Source: Bdellovibrionales bacterium (GTDB taxonomy: Bacteria; Bdellovibrionota; UBA1018; JADZFF01). From it: 45,550 nt of DNA. The translations under genes were made by a program, and so were the position numbers. The DNA lies in NCBI GenBank assembly GCA_020850015.1, contig JADZFF010000015.1, forward strand, positions 1-45,550. The letters run 5' to 3'. Below are positions 16,601 through 23,864 of the stretch, piece after piece. The notes under the pieces are model-generated. The model was not told the DNA's origin. It worked only from the letters and a program-made list of their open reading frames with translations, and did no database searches. Each line of letters starts with the position of its first letter. The stretch's first letter is position 1.

Positions 16601-18228
16601 GGCCCGTTCATCAGCATGCGGTTCAGCTTGCCCACGTTCACCGCGTAGGAGCTGTCGATTCCGGACTTGAGAGCCTGGAGGCCGAAGAGACTCTCGACGT
16701 TGGAGCGAAGCTCGCTCACGTCGATCGAGACCCCAGCGGCCATCTCGGCGTCGATCCGCTCGAGCATGTATTTCGCGTTGTCGATGGACTCCGTGACCAG
16801 GCGATTGCGCTCGATCAAGGCGTTGTGCTCCTCGACCACGCTCACGATCTGCTCCTCGATCTGATCCTCCGTGGCCATGCGCAGGAGCTCCACCTCGCGA
16901 ACCTGGGATTTCGCCACGCGCACCTCATGGACGATGCTCGCGTTGAAACCCACCCACTGGGAAGGATTGATGAAGCTCCAGGTGACGGCTTTCTTCTGAA
17001 GCACGGCCGCGCGTTGCATGTAGTAAAGCTGCTTGAGCTCGATCGAGGCCGCGAGGATGCGCGCTGCGACCTCGTTCTCGTGGAGGGGTTCGGCGTTCTC
17101 GACCCTGGGGGCGGCGCCCTGGGCCAAGGCCCGGATTCCGTTTCGCGGGGAAAGCCCGATCCCGCGCGAGAGGATCGCGTATTGGATGCGAAGCATGGTG
17201 CGAAGCTGCTGTTTGTCGCTCTCGTTGGCGAGCAGGAAGTTCCGGAACGCGAGCGAAGTACCGGGACGCACGAGGCCCATCTCCTCGCGGAGCTTCATCT
17301 CCTCATGATACCTGCGGAGGAACCCGGTGAACTCCTCCTGGCGCTCGAGATAGTACTGATCGCGGAGGATCCCGTAGTAGAGGCTCTCCACCAGGTTCAT
17401 CTGGTTGGCGACCAGCGCGCGGTAGGAATAAACCTCGGACTCGTAGAGGGCCTTCGAGCGGTCGAGCTCGTACCACTGCGAAGGGAAGATGAAGGGCATG
17501 AGGCTGCCCACGAGCGTGGTGACGATCGACATGACGCCGGCGCCGGAGAAGATGTCGATGGCAGACAGTACCGTGCCCACGCTCAGTCCGGGCACCAGGC
17601 GCCCGCGCGCGGCTTTGATATCCTCGTTGGCCTGATAGAGGCGCTCCACGCCCAGGCGCGTCTCATAGGTCTGGCTGCGCACGCGGCGGTAGAGGTCCTC
17701 GAGTCTCCAGACCCCGTTCGCCACGATGGGGTCGGCGGCGTGCGACTCATTCTTGCTCAGGTAGATGAACAGCCGGTGCGTGCCCTGGGGGTCGGCCGCG
17801 AAGAGGCTGATCACGGATTCCGTGGCGCAGAAGGTGATGAGCGACTCACGCTCGTCGGAGTCCGCGCGGGCGGCGCAGGCGCCGCGGTCGCGAAGCTCCA
17901 CCTCGTTCGAGCCGGGGAGGTACTGGGTGCGGAGGACAATCTTGGTCTTGCTCTTGCGCTTGAGCTGGATGGAGGCGAGCGCCTGATTCGTGGTCTCGTC
18001 CTTGAGCTCGAAGTTGAGCTCATCGCCGTCCTTGTTCGCATCCGTGATCGTGGTTCTCACGCGCGCGTTCCGGGCCGTGCCGTTCTCGATGATGCTCAGA
18101 TCACCGATATAGGTGCCCGAGATCTCCTTCACGGGATTGCGGCATGCGGAACCCGCAAGCGCGAACGTGAAAAGCAGGGCGATGGCCGACAAAGCGCGCA
18201 GCTGGGTCATAGGGGGACTGGATAGCAT
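16564..18228 (-). CDS. Putative lipoprotein with TolC/OEP-like helical domain
   Basis: The product (554 residues from ATG 18228; starts at 18246 and 18210 are also possible) has a lipoprotein signal (LLFTFALAGSAC). About 100 residues after the Cys look like a small beta domain (GTYIGDLSIIENGT, DELNFELKDETTN, KTKIVLRTQYLPG). A hydrophobic stretch (GVMSIVTTLVGSLMPFIFPS) follows. The C-terminal half is long helices with repeated features of outer-membrane efflux proteins: PSQWVGFNASIVHEVRVAKSQVREVE, EEHNALIERNRLVTESIDNAK, and AAGVSIDVSELRSNVESL. This is compatible with one half of a TolC-like hairpin, but no adaptor or pump gene is nearby. The start with AGGG before ATG 18228 is preferred. It could be a channel or a structural envelope lipoprotein. 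Confidence 0.68.
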   Translation of the reverse strand: MLSSPPMTQLRALSAIALLFTFALAGSACRNPVKEISGTYIGDLSIIENGTARNARVRTTITDANKDGDELNFELKDETTNQALASIQLKRKSKTKIVLRTQYLPGSNEVELRDRGACAARADSDERESLITFCATESVISLFAADPQGTHRLFIYLSKNESHAADPIVANGVWRLEDLYRRVRSQTYETRLGVERLYQANEDIKAARGRLVPGLSVGTVLSAIDIFSGAGVMSIVTTLVGSLMPFIFPSQWYELDRSKALYESEVYSYRALVANQMNLVESLYYGILRDQYYLERQEEFTGFLRRYHEEMKLREEMGLVRPGTSLAFRNFLLANESDKQQLRTMLRIQYAILSRGIGLSPRNGIRALAQGAAPRVENAEPLHENEVAARILAASIELKQLYYMQRAAVLQKKAVTWSFINPSQWVGFNASIVHEVRVAKSQVREVELLRMATEDQIEEQIVSVVEEHNALIERNRLVTESIDNAKYMLERIDAEMAAGVSIDVSELRSNVESLFGLQALKSGIDSSYAVNVGKLNRMLMNGPYQDVITLEVAR

Positions 18229-18289
18229 AACGCCCTGCATAATCAAAACATCAAAGATCGGATATTGAATGACCGTTATGTCGACTTAA

Positions 18290-18306
18290 CACATTGTAAT
18301 TATGTG
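18290..18306. promoter_or_regulatory. Short dyad in AT-rich divergent intergenic region
   Basis: CACAT (18290-18294) and ATGTG (18302-18306) form an inverted repeat with a 7-nt spacer in the AT-rich gap between the TolC-like lipoprotein and the phosphopantetheinyl transferase. It may be an operator; the arms are short, so chance is possible. Confidence 0.25.
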
Positions 18307-18350
18307 CTTTTTTTAAATTAAAAATGGCCGCAGCTACTCTACTCCTGTGA

Positions 18351-18379
18351 ATGACACGAGCATTTTAGTCTGTTATAGA
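18351..18379 (+). promoter_or_regulatory. Promoter of the phosphopantetheinyl transferase gene
   Basis: ATGACA (18351-18356, five of six consensus -35 bases) and TATAGA (18374-18379) are spaced by 17 bp. The in-frame ATG 18389 is 9 nt after the -10, so the transcript would be leaderless. This argues for 18389 over the GTG at 18347 as the start. Confidence 0.5.
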
Positions 18380-18388
18380 TCTGGCTCT

Positions 18389-19129
18389 ATGGCCCCCCTG
18401 ACTCCGCCCGCCGCACTCGAAACACTCCGCGAGCGCCCGCTCCCTCAGGCCTACCTCCGGGCAGGGGTGCACGCGTTTTCGGCGCTGCGGGAACGAAGCA
18501 CGCAAATTCCCCCCCAATCGCGGCGCCAACTCGATTTCGACGCCGGGCGCCTCTGTGCTCGCCGCGCGCTCGAAAGGGCGGGAGCCCCAATGGATGCGGC
18601 GATTCCCCGGGGGGCGGACCGGGCCCCCGTGTGGCCCCAGGGTTTCGTGGGTTCGATCACCCATACGGACCGGCTGGTGGCCGCCGCGGTGGCTCCCTCG
18701 GGCGCGTACTCGGGCCTGGGGATCGACGTGGAATCCTGGATGTCCGATCCGGCCGCTGAGGATGTGATTCCTCAGATCGATTTCGGCCATGAGCTCACGC
18801 TCCTCACGCGAGCGCTCCCAGTTTCCCGAGCCCGCGCGGCGACGATTCTTTTCTCGGCGAAAGAGGCGCTTTACAAGGCCCTGGCGCCCAGGGCGGGCCG
18901 GTTCTTCGGCTTCGACGAGGCCGCTCTCATCACCGTGATCCCTGGCGCTGACTCAAGCGCCGCAACGGGCAGCGCGGAGCTGACCCTGGAACTTCAAAAC
19001 GATCTCTGCCCCACCCTGCCGCGTGGCCTGCGGGTCGGCGCCCAGGTCGCCTGGGACGACCAGGGAGTGGAATCCCTGGTGGTCACTCCGCCTGAAGCCC
19101 TCACAGAAGGGCCCGTTTCACCGAGCTGA
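18389..19129 (+). CDS. 4'-phosphopantetheinyl transferase (EntD/Sfp superfamily)
   Basis: This enzyme moves the phosphopantetheine arm of CoA onto a carrier-protein serine, activating acyl, aryl or peptidyl carrier proteins. The 246-residue product shows the EntD-type signatures: FDAGRLCARRAL (50-61), PVWPQGFVGSITHT (80-93), magnesium site GIDVE (111-115, Asp113 and Glu115) and FSAKEALYK (155-163, Lys158, Glu159, Lys163). WPQGFVGSITHT marks the enterobactin-type subgroup. No polyketide, peptide-synthetase or carrier-protein gene lies in this window, so its partner must be elsewhere. A GTG start at 18347 adds 14 residues. Its 3' end overlaps the convergent ATP-grasp gene by 29 bp. Confidence 0.9.
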   Translation: MAPLTPPAALETLRERPLPQAYLRAGVHAFSALRERSTQIPPQSRRQLDFDAGRLCARRALERAGAPMDAAIPRGADRAPVWPQGFVGSITHTDRLVAAAVAPSGAYSGLGIDVESWMSDPAAEDVIPQIDFGHELTLLTRALPVSRARAATILFSAKEALYKALAPRAGRFFGFDEAALITVIPGADSSAATGSAELTLELQNDLCPTLPRGLRVGAQVAWDDQGVESLVVTPPEALTEGPVSPS

Positions 19130-20303
19130 AGAACCGGCGCAGCAGGACCCGGCTGGGCGCGCGGTCCCGGAAGTCCCAGGTCATGTGAACGGAGGCGCGC
19201 CAGGCGGCGAGCCAGCAACGGGACATCCAGATCACGAATCCGAGCGGCCCGACGCTTCTCGAACGCAGGGCCCGAAGCGCCCCCGAGAGATCCCCGAGCA
19301 GCCAATGGAGCCTACGGCCCCGGGGATAGCTTCCCGATCGCCCCACCAGGGCGATCCGCGCGGCGCCTTCTCCCAACGCCGATGCCACCGCGATCGCCGG
19401 CAGGTTCACGCCGCATCGGCAGGCCAGCACCACAGACGCGTCGAAGCGGGGGTTGAGCTCCAGGAACCGGAACCGCCCGCCCTCTACCAGGAACTGCGCG
19501 CAGCCAGGCCCGTCGTATTCGAGTTTCTCGGCCAGGGCCTCCACCGCCCGCCAGTGGCCAGGGTCGGGCGCGACGGAAACGCTCTCCACCCCGTAGCCGA
19601 AGCCCCAGGGCTCGTCCGCGCGAATCACCCGGCTCTCGAAGCGGGCCACGAGCTTCCCTTTCCGAGCCACGAACATGCAGTTGTGCCGATGCCCCCGGGC
19701 GAATTCCTGAACGAGAAGTCGCTTCGCGCCTTCCGGCCAACCCGGCAGGAGCCTCCGGCGCTCGGAGTCGCCCGAGAGGCGCAGGGCCTTGAGGCCCCCG
19801 ATTCGGACCGTGGAGTCCGGAGGCTTCACGACGCAGGGATAGCCCACGGCGCGCAGGGCGAGGTCAAGCTCGCCCGCCCCTGACACGGAGTAAGAGCGAG
19901 GCACGTCGAACCCGAGCTGGGCCGCCGTGGCGCCCGCCGATTCCTTGTTCAGGCATATGGCCGCCACCTCCGCCGAGGTGGCCGCCCAGGGCCGAAGCCG
20001 CCGCAACCGAGCTTCAACGGAGTGAAAGGCCAAGAGGCTGGTTTCGCCCACCGGAATCACGGCGTCGATCGAGGAGTCGTTCTTCAGCACGCGCTCCACG
20101 GCAGCGACGAAGGCCTCGGGATCGGCGGGACCGGGAAGGGCGATGCTCGATCGAAAGCTTCGGGAGGCGAGGCAGGCGGCGGTGTAATCCTCGCCTTCCC
20201 GCCCAGTCGTATAGCCCAGCACGGGCTCCTCCCCGACCTCAACCAGGGCCCGCGCGATGCTCAAAGACTGCCGGTAGGCCTCCAGGACCCAGATGCGACC
20301 CAA
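19101..20303 (-). CDS. ATP-grasp domain carboxylate-amine ligase-like protein
   Basis: The 400-residue product fits ATP-grasp enzymes that join a carboxylate to an amine or thiol via an acyl-phosphate. Features: N-terminal Rossmann-like domain (VLEAYRQSLSIARALVEVGEEPVLGY), central DAVIPVGETSL (79-89), ATP-binding lysine region GYPCVVKPPDSTVRIGG (154-170), LLVQEF (196-201), and the metal-binding segment FLELNPRFDAS (280-290; Glu282, Asn284, Arg286). The tail beyond residue 310 is basic. The start is TTG at 20303, chosen because AAGGAG lies 6 nt upstream and no ATG fits. TATAGT sits 18 nt before the start. Substrates are unknown. Neighbouring EPS genes allow a role in sugar modification, but this is inference. 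Confidence 0.8.
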   Translation of the reverse strand: MGRIWVLEAYRQSLSIARALVEVGEEPVLGYTTGREGEDYTAACLASRSFRSSIALPGPADPEAFVAAVERVLKNDSSIDAVIPVGETSLLAFHSVEARLRRLRPWAATSAEVAAICLNKESAGATAAQLGFDVPRSYSVSGAGELDLALRAVGYPCVVKPPDSTVRIGGLKALRLSGDSERRRLLPGWPEGAKRLLVQEFARGHRHNCMFVARKGKLVARFESRVIRADEPWGFGYGVESVSVAPDPGHWRAVEALAEKLEYDGPGCAQFLVEGGRFRFLELNPRFDASVVLACRCGVNLPAIAVASALGEGAARIALVGRSGSYPRGRRLHWLLGDLSGALRALRSRSVGPLGFVIWMSRCWLAAWRASVHMTWDFRDRAPSRVLLRRFFSSVKRALL

Positions 20304-20321
20304 TTGAAACTCCTTCGCATT

Positions 20322-20361
20322 ACTATACCCGGCGTTTCGCTCCGCATGATCTTCATATAAT
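20322..20361. promoter_or_regulatory. Overlapping divergent promoters (ATP-grasp / GNAT genes)
   Basis: On the minus strand TATAGT (complement of 20322-20327) precedes the ATP-grasp gene. On the plus strand a perfect TATAAT (20356-20361) lies 10 nt before ATG 20372. The -35 boxes would lie in the shared 28 bp between them; neither is close to consensus. The plus transcript would start inside its own purine-rich AAGGAAG, so that gene may be read leaderless. Confidence 0.4.
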
Positions 20362-20371
20362 AAGGAAGAAC

Positions 20372-21508
20372 ATGTCCTTCCAGGTCATCACGGACTGGGC
20401 GCAACTGCGTCAAGGTACCCCCTCTATCGCGGAGCAGTGGGACCACCTCCTCTTGCGTGCGCCCACGCAGAGCGTGTTCAGCACCCTTGCCTGGCTGGAA
20501 ACCTGGTGGCGCCATTTCGGAGAACAGGCCCAGCTGAGGCTGCTCCTTCTCAGGGACGACGCCGGCCGTCTCCTCGCCGCGGCTCCTTTCATGATCGAGG
20601 AGCGCAAGGTTCTGGGACGCAGGGAACGGGTGCTCTCTTTCGTGGCCACGGCCAACTACGCGGCCGACTACGCCGATTTCCTCGTGGAGGACGGCGACCC
20701 CCAGAAGGCCCTGCCTCGCTTCGCGGCCTGGATCGCCGAGCACGTGGCGGATTGGACCCTGCTCGACTTCATCAACTGGCCGGCTCACTCGCCTCACGCC
20801 CCGATTTTCGCGTCCGAGCTCGCGCGCCTGCTCCCCGGCGTCCGCTCCGATCGCATCATCCTGTACGACGCCCCCTCGCGCTGCCTGGGACGCGATTCGA
20901 AAGAGGACCTGGCTTGCGCGAACAAGAAGAGCCTGAAACGCCACACGAACGCGTTGAAGCGCGAAGGGACGGTGGAGTTCACGCACCTGACCGACCCGGC
21001 CCAGGTGGCCACGGAGCTGGAAACCTTCTTCGAGCAGCACAAGGGCCGCAGGGAGCTGGCCGGATTCAAGAGCCAGTTCGACGACCCGCGGGAGCGGCGC
21101 TTCTATCATGACCTGGCCCGCGCCCTGCTTCCGCTGGGCTTGCTCCGTTTCTCCACGCTCCGCCTGAACGGCATCCCGCTCGCCTACCATTTCGGCTTCG
21201 AGCGCGAGGGGATCTACACCTGGTACAAGCCCGCCTTCGAGGCCAAGTTCGAGGACCGTTCGCCGGGCGAGGTGCTGATCAAGCACCTGCTCGAGCACTG
21301 CATCGCGGGCGGATTGAAGGAATTCGACTTCACGGTGGGGAACGAGGCCTTCAAGTACCGCTTCTCGAACGAGATCCGGAGAATCCTGCGCTACCGGGTG
21401 TACCAACGGGAAACCAGCTGGTGGCTCATGAGCCTCCGCCGCGCCCTGGGCAAGCTTTACCGCAGGATCCTGGGCCGGCGCCCAGGCGGCGGCGTGACCG
21501 AGGCCTGA
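20372..21508 (+). CDS. GNAT-fold (CelD/FemAB-like) acyltransferase of an EPS locus
   Basis: The 378-residue product matches the CelD/BcsL-type GNAT proteins often found in polysaccharide loci. Visible features are the N-terminal segment WDHLLLRAPTQSVFSTLAWLETWWRHFG, the substrate-side DDAGRLLAAAPFMI, the basic stretch KKSLKRHTNALKREG and the GNAT core LRLNGIPLAYHFGFEREGIYTWYKPAFEAKFEDRSPGEVLIKHLLEHC split over strand-helix-strand. A C-terminal FDFTVGNEAFKYRFSNE closes the domain. It probably acetylates or aminoacylates a sugar or lipid-linked intermediate in the cytoplasm. It faces the ten-gene EPS operon tail to tail with only 8 bp between stops and no terminator, so it is a separate unit. 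Confidence 0.82.
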   Translation: MSFQVITDWAQLRQGTPSIAEQWDHLLLRAPTQSVFSTLAWLETWWRHFGEQAQLRLLLLRDDAGRLLAAAPFMIEERKVLGRRERVLSFVATANYAADYADFLVEDGDPQKALPRFAAWIAEHVADWTLLDFINWPAHSPHAPIFASELARLLPGVRSDRIILYDAPSRCLGRDSKEDLACANKKSLKRHTNALKREGTVEFTHLTDPAQVATELETFFEQHKGRRELAGFKSQFDDPRERRFYHDLARALLPLGLLRFSTLRLNGIPLAYHFGFEREGIYTWYKPAFEAKFEDRSPGEVLIKHLLEHCIAGGLKEFDFTVGNEAFKYRFSNEIRRILRYRVYQRETSWWLMSLRRALGKLYRRILGRRPGGGVTEA

Positions 21509-21516
21509 GTGCGCGC

Positions 21517-22566
21517 TCAGTCGGTGACCAGGCGGCGCCCCCGGGCCTGCCAGGCGGAGTCGAGGCCCGAGAGTTTCCAGCTGAAGCTTTCGTCGTCGTC
21601 GCCCAGATCGATCATCACGCGCGGCAGCTCCTGAAGATGCGCGGAGTGCCCGCGGTGCCAGTGTCCCGGGCGCGTGGTGACGGAGGAGGCGAAGCCCAGC
21701 TTCCCGCAGAGCGCGAACTCCCTCGCTCCCGCCTCCGCCCGGCCTCCGAAGGGATAGGCGAAGTGCTCCACGGGCCGGCCGATCCGCGCCTCGATCGCCC
21801 GGCGCGACTCCAGGATCTCCCGCTCGCAGGCCTCAGGTGTTTCCACCCGGAGCGCGGGATGGTTCGCGGTGTGCGCGCCGAAGGTGATCAGGGGGTGGCG
21901 GGCAAGCCGGGAAACATCGTCCCAGCCCATGAGCTCGCTCTCCAGGGGATATGCCATCGCCGCCGCGCGAAGCTGGGTCATGAGCTGAAACCTGCCCTCC
22001 ACGGGCTCCGGCCTGAGCCACGCGGCGAGCGCGGCGAACGCGGCCGCCCGAGCCCCGTCATCGGAAAGGGCCCGCTCCAGCACGCGCCCTTTCCACTCCG
22101 CGCGGATCGAGTCCGCCCTCGAGAGGATCCAGCCCAGCTCCTCCCACCAAGGCGCGGCCGTTCGATCCATGAAACCCGAGCTGAGGTAGATGGTGGCCGG
22201 GACGGAGTGCTTCTCCAGAATGGGAAGCGCTACATCGAAGTTGTCGCGGTAGCCGTCGTCGAAGGTCACCACCACGGCGCGGCGAGGAAGCGTGCCTTCC
22301 TTCAGGCCGCGCACCGCTTCATCGAGCCCGATGGGGCGCCAGTCCTCCGCGAGCGTCCGCATCTGCCGGTCGAACGCCGAGGCATCCACCGCGAGAATCC
22401 CGTTGGGATCAAAGGCCGGGCGAGCGGAACCCGCCGCGCGGACCCGGTGGTACATGAGGGCGGTGCAAGATCCGCGGTAAAACCGGGCCGCGAGCGAAAC
22501 CGGAAGCCCCAGCGCCGGAAGGGAGCCAAACCTGTGAATCAGGCGTTTCGAAGTGGAAAGCCCCAT
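21517..22566 (-). CDS. Polysaccharide deacetylase (NodB-homology, CE4)
   Basis: This 349-residue enzyme would remove N- or O-acetyl groups from a polysaccharide. CE4 motifs are present: LMYHRV (37-42), motif 1 TFDDGYRDN (101-109, with catalytic base Asp103 and metal ligand Asp104), PATIYLSSGF (123-132) and motif 2 AHTANHP (231-237, metal ligands His232 and His236). The product starts MGLSTSKRLIHRFGSLPALG and lacks a clear cleavable signal, so it may act in the cytoplasm or be membrane-associated through residues 15-27. It is the last gene of the EPS operon, starting 2 nt after the stop of the preceding glycosyltransferase. With the GH123-like domain upstream, it suggests that the polymer carries N-acetyl sugars. 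Confidence 0.92.
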   Translation of the reverse strand: MGLSTSKRLIHRFGSLPALGLPVSLAARFYRGSCTALMYHRVRAAGSARPAFDPNGILAVDASAFDRQMRTLAEDWRPIGLDEAVRGLKEGTLPRRAVVVTFDDGYRDNFDVALPILEKHSVPATIYLSSGFMDRTAAPWWEELGWILSRADSIRAEWKGRVLERALSDDGARAAAFAALAAWLRPEPVEGRFQLMTQLRAAAMAYPLESELMGWDDVSRLARHPLITFGAHTANHPALRVETPEACEREILESRRAIEARIGRPVEHFAYPFGGRAEAGAREFALCGKLGFASSVTTRPGHWHRGHSAHLQELPRVMIDLGDDDESFSWKLSGLDSAWQARGRRLVTD

Positions 22567-22568
22567 GT

Positions 22569-23864
22569 TCAGCTCGAGGCCAGCTCCAGAAGCCTCCGCG
22601 CCGCCGCCACGACGTCGAAGTGGTCGCGCGCGGCCCCCCAGGCCTCCCGACCCATGTCCGCGCATCTTGCCGGATCCAGGTTCGAGAGCATGGAGATCCA
22701 CTCGGCCGTGGTTTCCGCCTGGAAGTAGGATCGGCCGGGCTCCAGGCCCACGCCTTCCACTCCGATCGCCGTGCTGAGGCAGGGCCGGCCGAATCGGCAG
22801 GCTTCGATGGCCTTCACCCGGGTGCCGCTTCCGTAAAACACGGGAACGAGCGAAAGCACCGATTCCCGGTACACGGACTCCACGCTCTCCACCCGCCCGA
22901 GCAGCTTCAGGCCTGGAAGGGAGCGGAACTCCTCGAGCCAGGAGCTTTCGCCGCTGCCGGCCACCGCCAGCCGGAGGTCCGGGCGGCGCTGAGCCACCGC
23001 GGGCCAGACCTCGCGCAGGAACCATTGCAGGCCCTCGCGGTTCGGAGGCCAGTCCATCTTCCCGAGGAACATCAGCTGCGGGCACTCCGACCAGGGAGCC
23101 GGCACGGGCTCCTCGAAGGAATACCCGATCGGCACCACGCCTCCGCGCACGGACGCGTTGACGCCGCGGAAAAGCGAGAGATCCTCGAAAGAGACCGTCG
23201 CGACCGCATCCGCCGCGCCCGCGAGGCTGTTCTCGAACTCCTTCATGAGCCGTGCCTGGGCCGAGAAGAACGCCCGCATCGCTGCGCCGCTTTGAGCGGC
23301 CTTGCGCTCCCAGATGCCCGTCTCGTAGTTGTGCGCGCGGTAAACCACGCGAAGCTCGCCATCGGCTCCGGACGGGCGGATGAACCTGCCCTTCACCCTG
23401 GAATGGGCCGCGGGATGTAGCCCGTCGTAAACCACCGTTCCCCAGTCGGGGGTCTGGAGGCCGTCGGCCGCCGTGCACTCGGCCCCTGCCCGTCCCGCCC
23501 CCTCCTTCAGGAGCCGCGAGACCTGCGCGGAAAGCGAAGGTGCGCCGAAGTGCCGAAGCGTGACGGGCAGGCTCGGCCTCAGCACGAGAGACTGGGCGGC
23601 GCCTAGGGCCGCTCCCGCGCGCGTGACCCGGAAGCCCGGCCGCCGCAGAACGTACACCCGGCGCACGCCGAGCTCGCGCCTGGCCTCCTCGAGATCCACC
23701 TTCTCGTCGTCGCCCGCGATCGCGAGGTAATCCACCACGCGGCCCTGGGCGGCGACCTGCTTGAGCAGGTTCACCGTGGCCACCCGGGCGCCGTCCTGCG
23801 CCGGGAACGACCACTTCGGGACGATCCAGAGCCAGGGGCGCGACATGCGGCTGTCAGCGGCCAT
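22569..23864 (-). CDS. GT4-family glycosyltransferase
   Basis: The 431-residue product transfers a sugar from a nucleotide donor to the growing lipid-linked EPS unit on the cytoplasmic face. The C-terminal GT-B domain is clear: PQLMFLGKMDWPPNREGLQWFLREVWP (around 265-291), GRVESVESVYRESVLSLVPVFYGSGTRVKAIEACRFGRPCLST (the E-x7-E type donor site), and GLEPGRSYFQAETTAEW. The N-terminal half has LLKQVAAQGRVVDYLAI and RVVYRAHNYETGIWE, as in GT4 enzymes of the EpsH/PEP-CTERM-associated type. The start overlaps the end of the Wzy-hydrolase gene by 11 bp; an in-frame ATG six codons on is also possible. Confidence 0.9.
   Translation of the reverse strand: MAADSRMSRPWLWIVPKWSFPAQDGARVATVNLLKQVAAQGRVVDYLAIAGDDEKVDLEEARRELGVRRVYVLRRPGFRVTRAGAALGAAQSLVLRPSLPVTLRHFGAPSLSAQVSRLLKEGAGRAGAECTAADGLQTPDWGTVVYDGLHPAAHSRVKGRFIRPSGADGELRVVYRAHNYETGIWERKAAQSGAAMRAFFSAQARLMKEFENSLAGAADAVATVSFEDLSLFRGVNASVRGGVVPIGYSFEEPVPAPWSECPQLMFLGKMDWPPNREGLQWFLREVWPAVAQRRPDLRLAVAGSGESSWLEEFRSLPGLKLLGRVESVESVYRESVLSLVPVFYGSGTRVKAIEACRFGRPCLSTAIGVEGVGLEPGRSYFQAETTAEWISMLSNLDPARCADMGREAWGAARDHFDVVAAARRLLELASS

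Noticed and set aside
16381-18225. 614-codon open frame opposite the TolC-like lipoprotein
   Set aside because: Composition (Glu/His/Leu/Ala/Arg) and lack of motifs indicate an antisense shadow.
21517-23814. 765-codon reading frame across the deacetylase and the preceding glycosyltransferase
   Set aside because: Only the last 349 codons are protein-like (CE4 domain); the first part is the wrong frame of the GT gene, so this is not a fusion.
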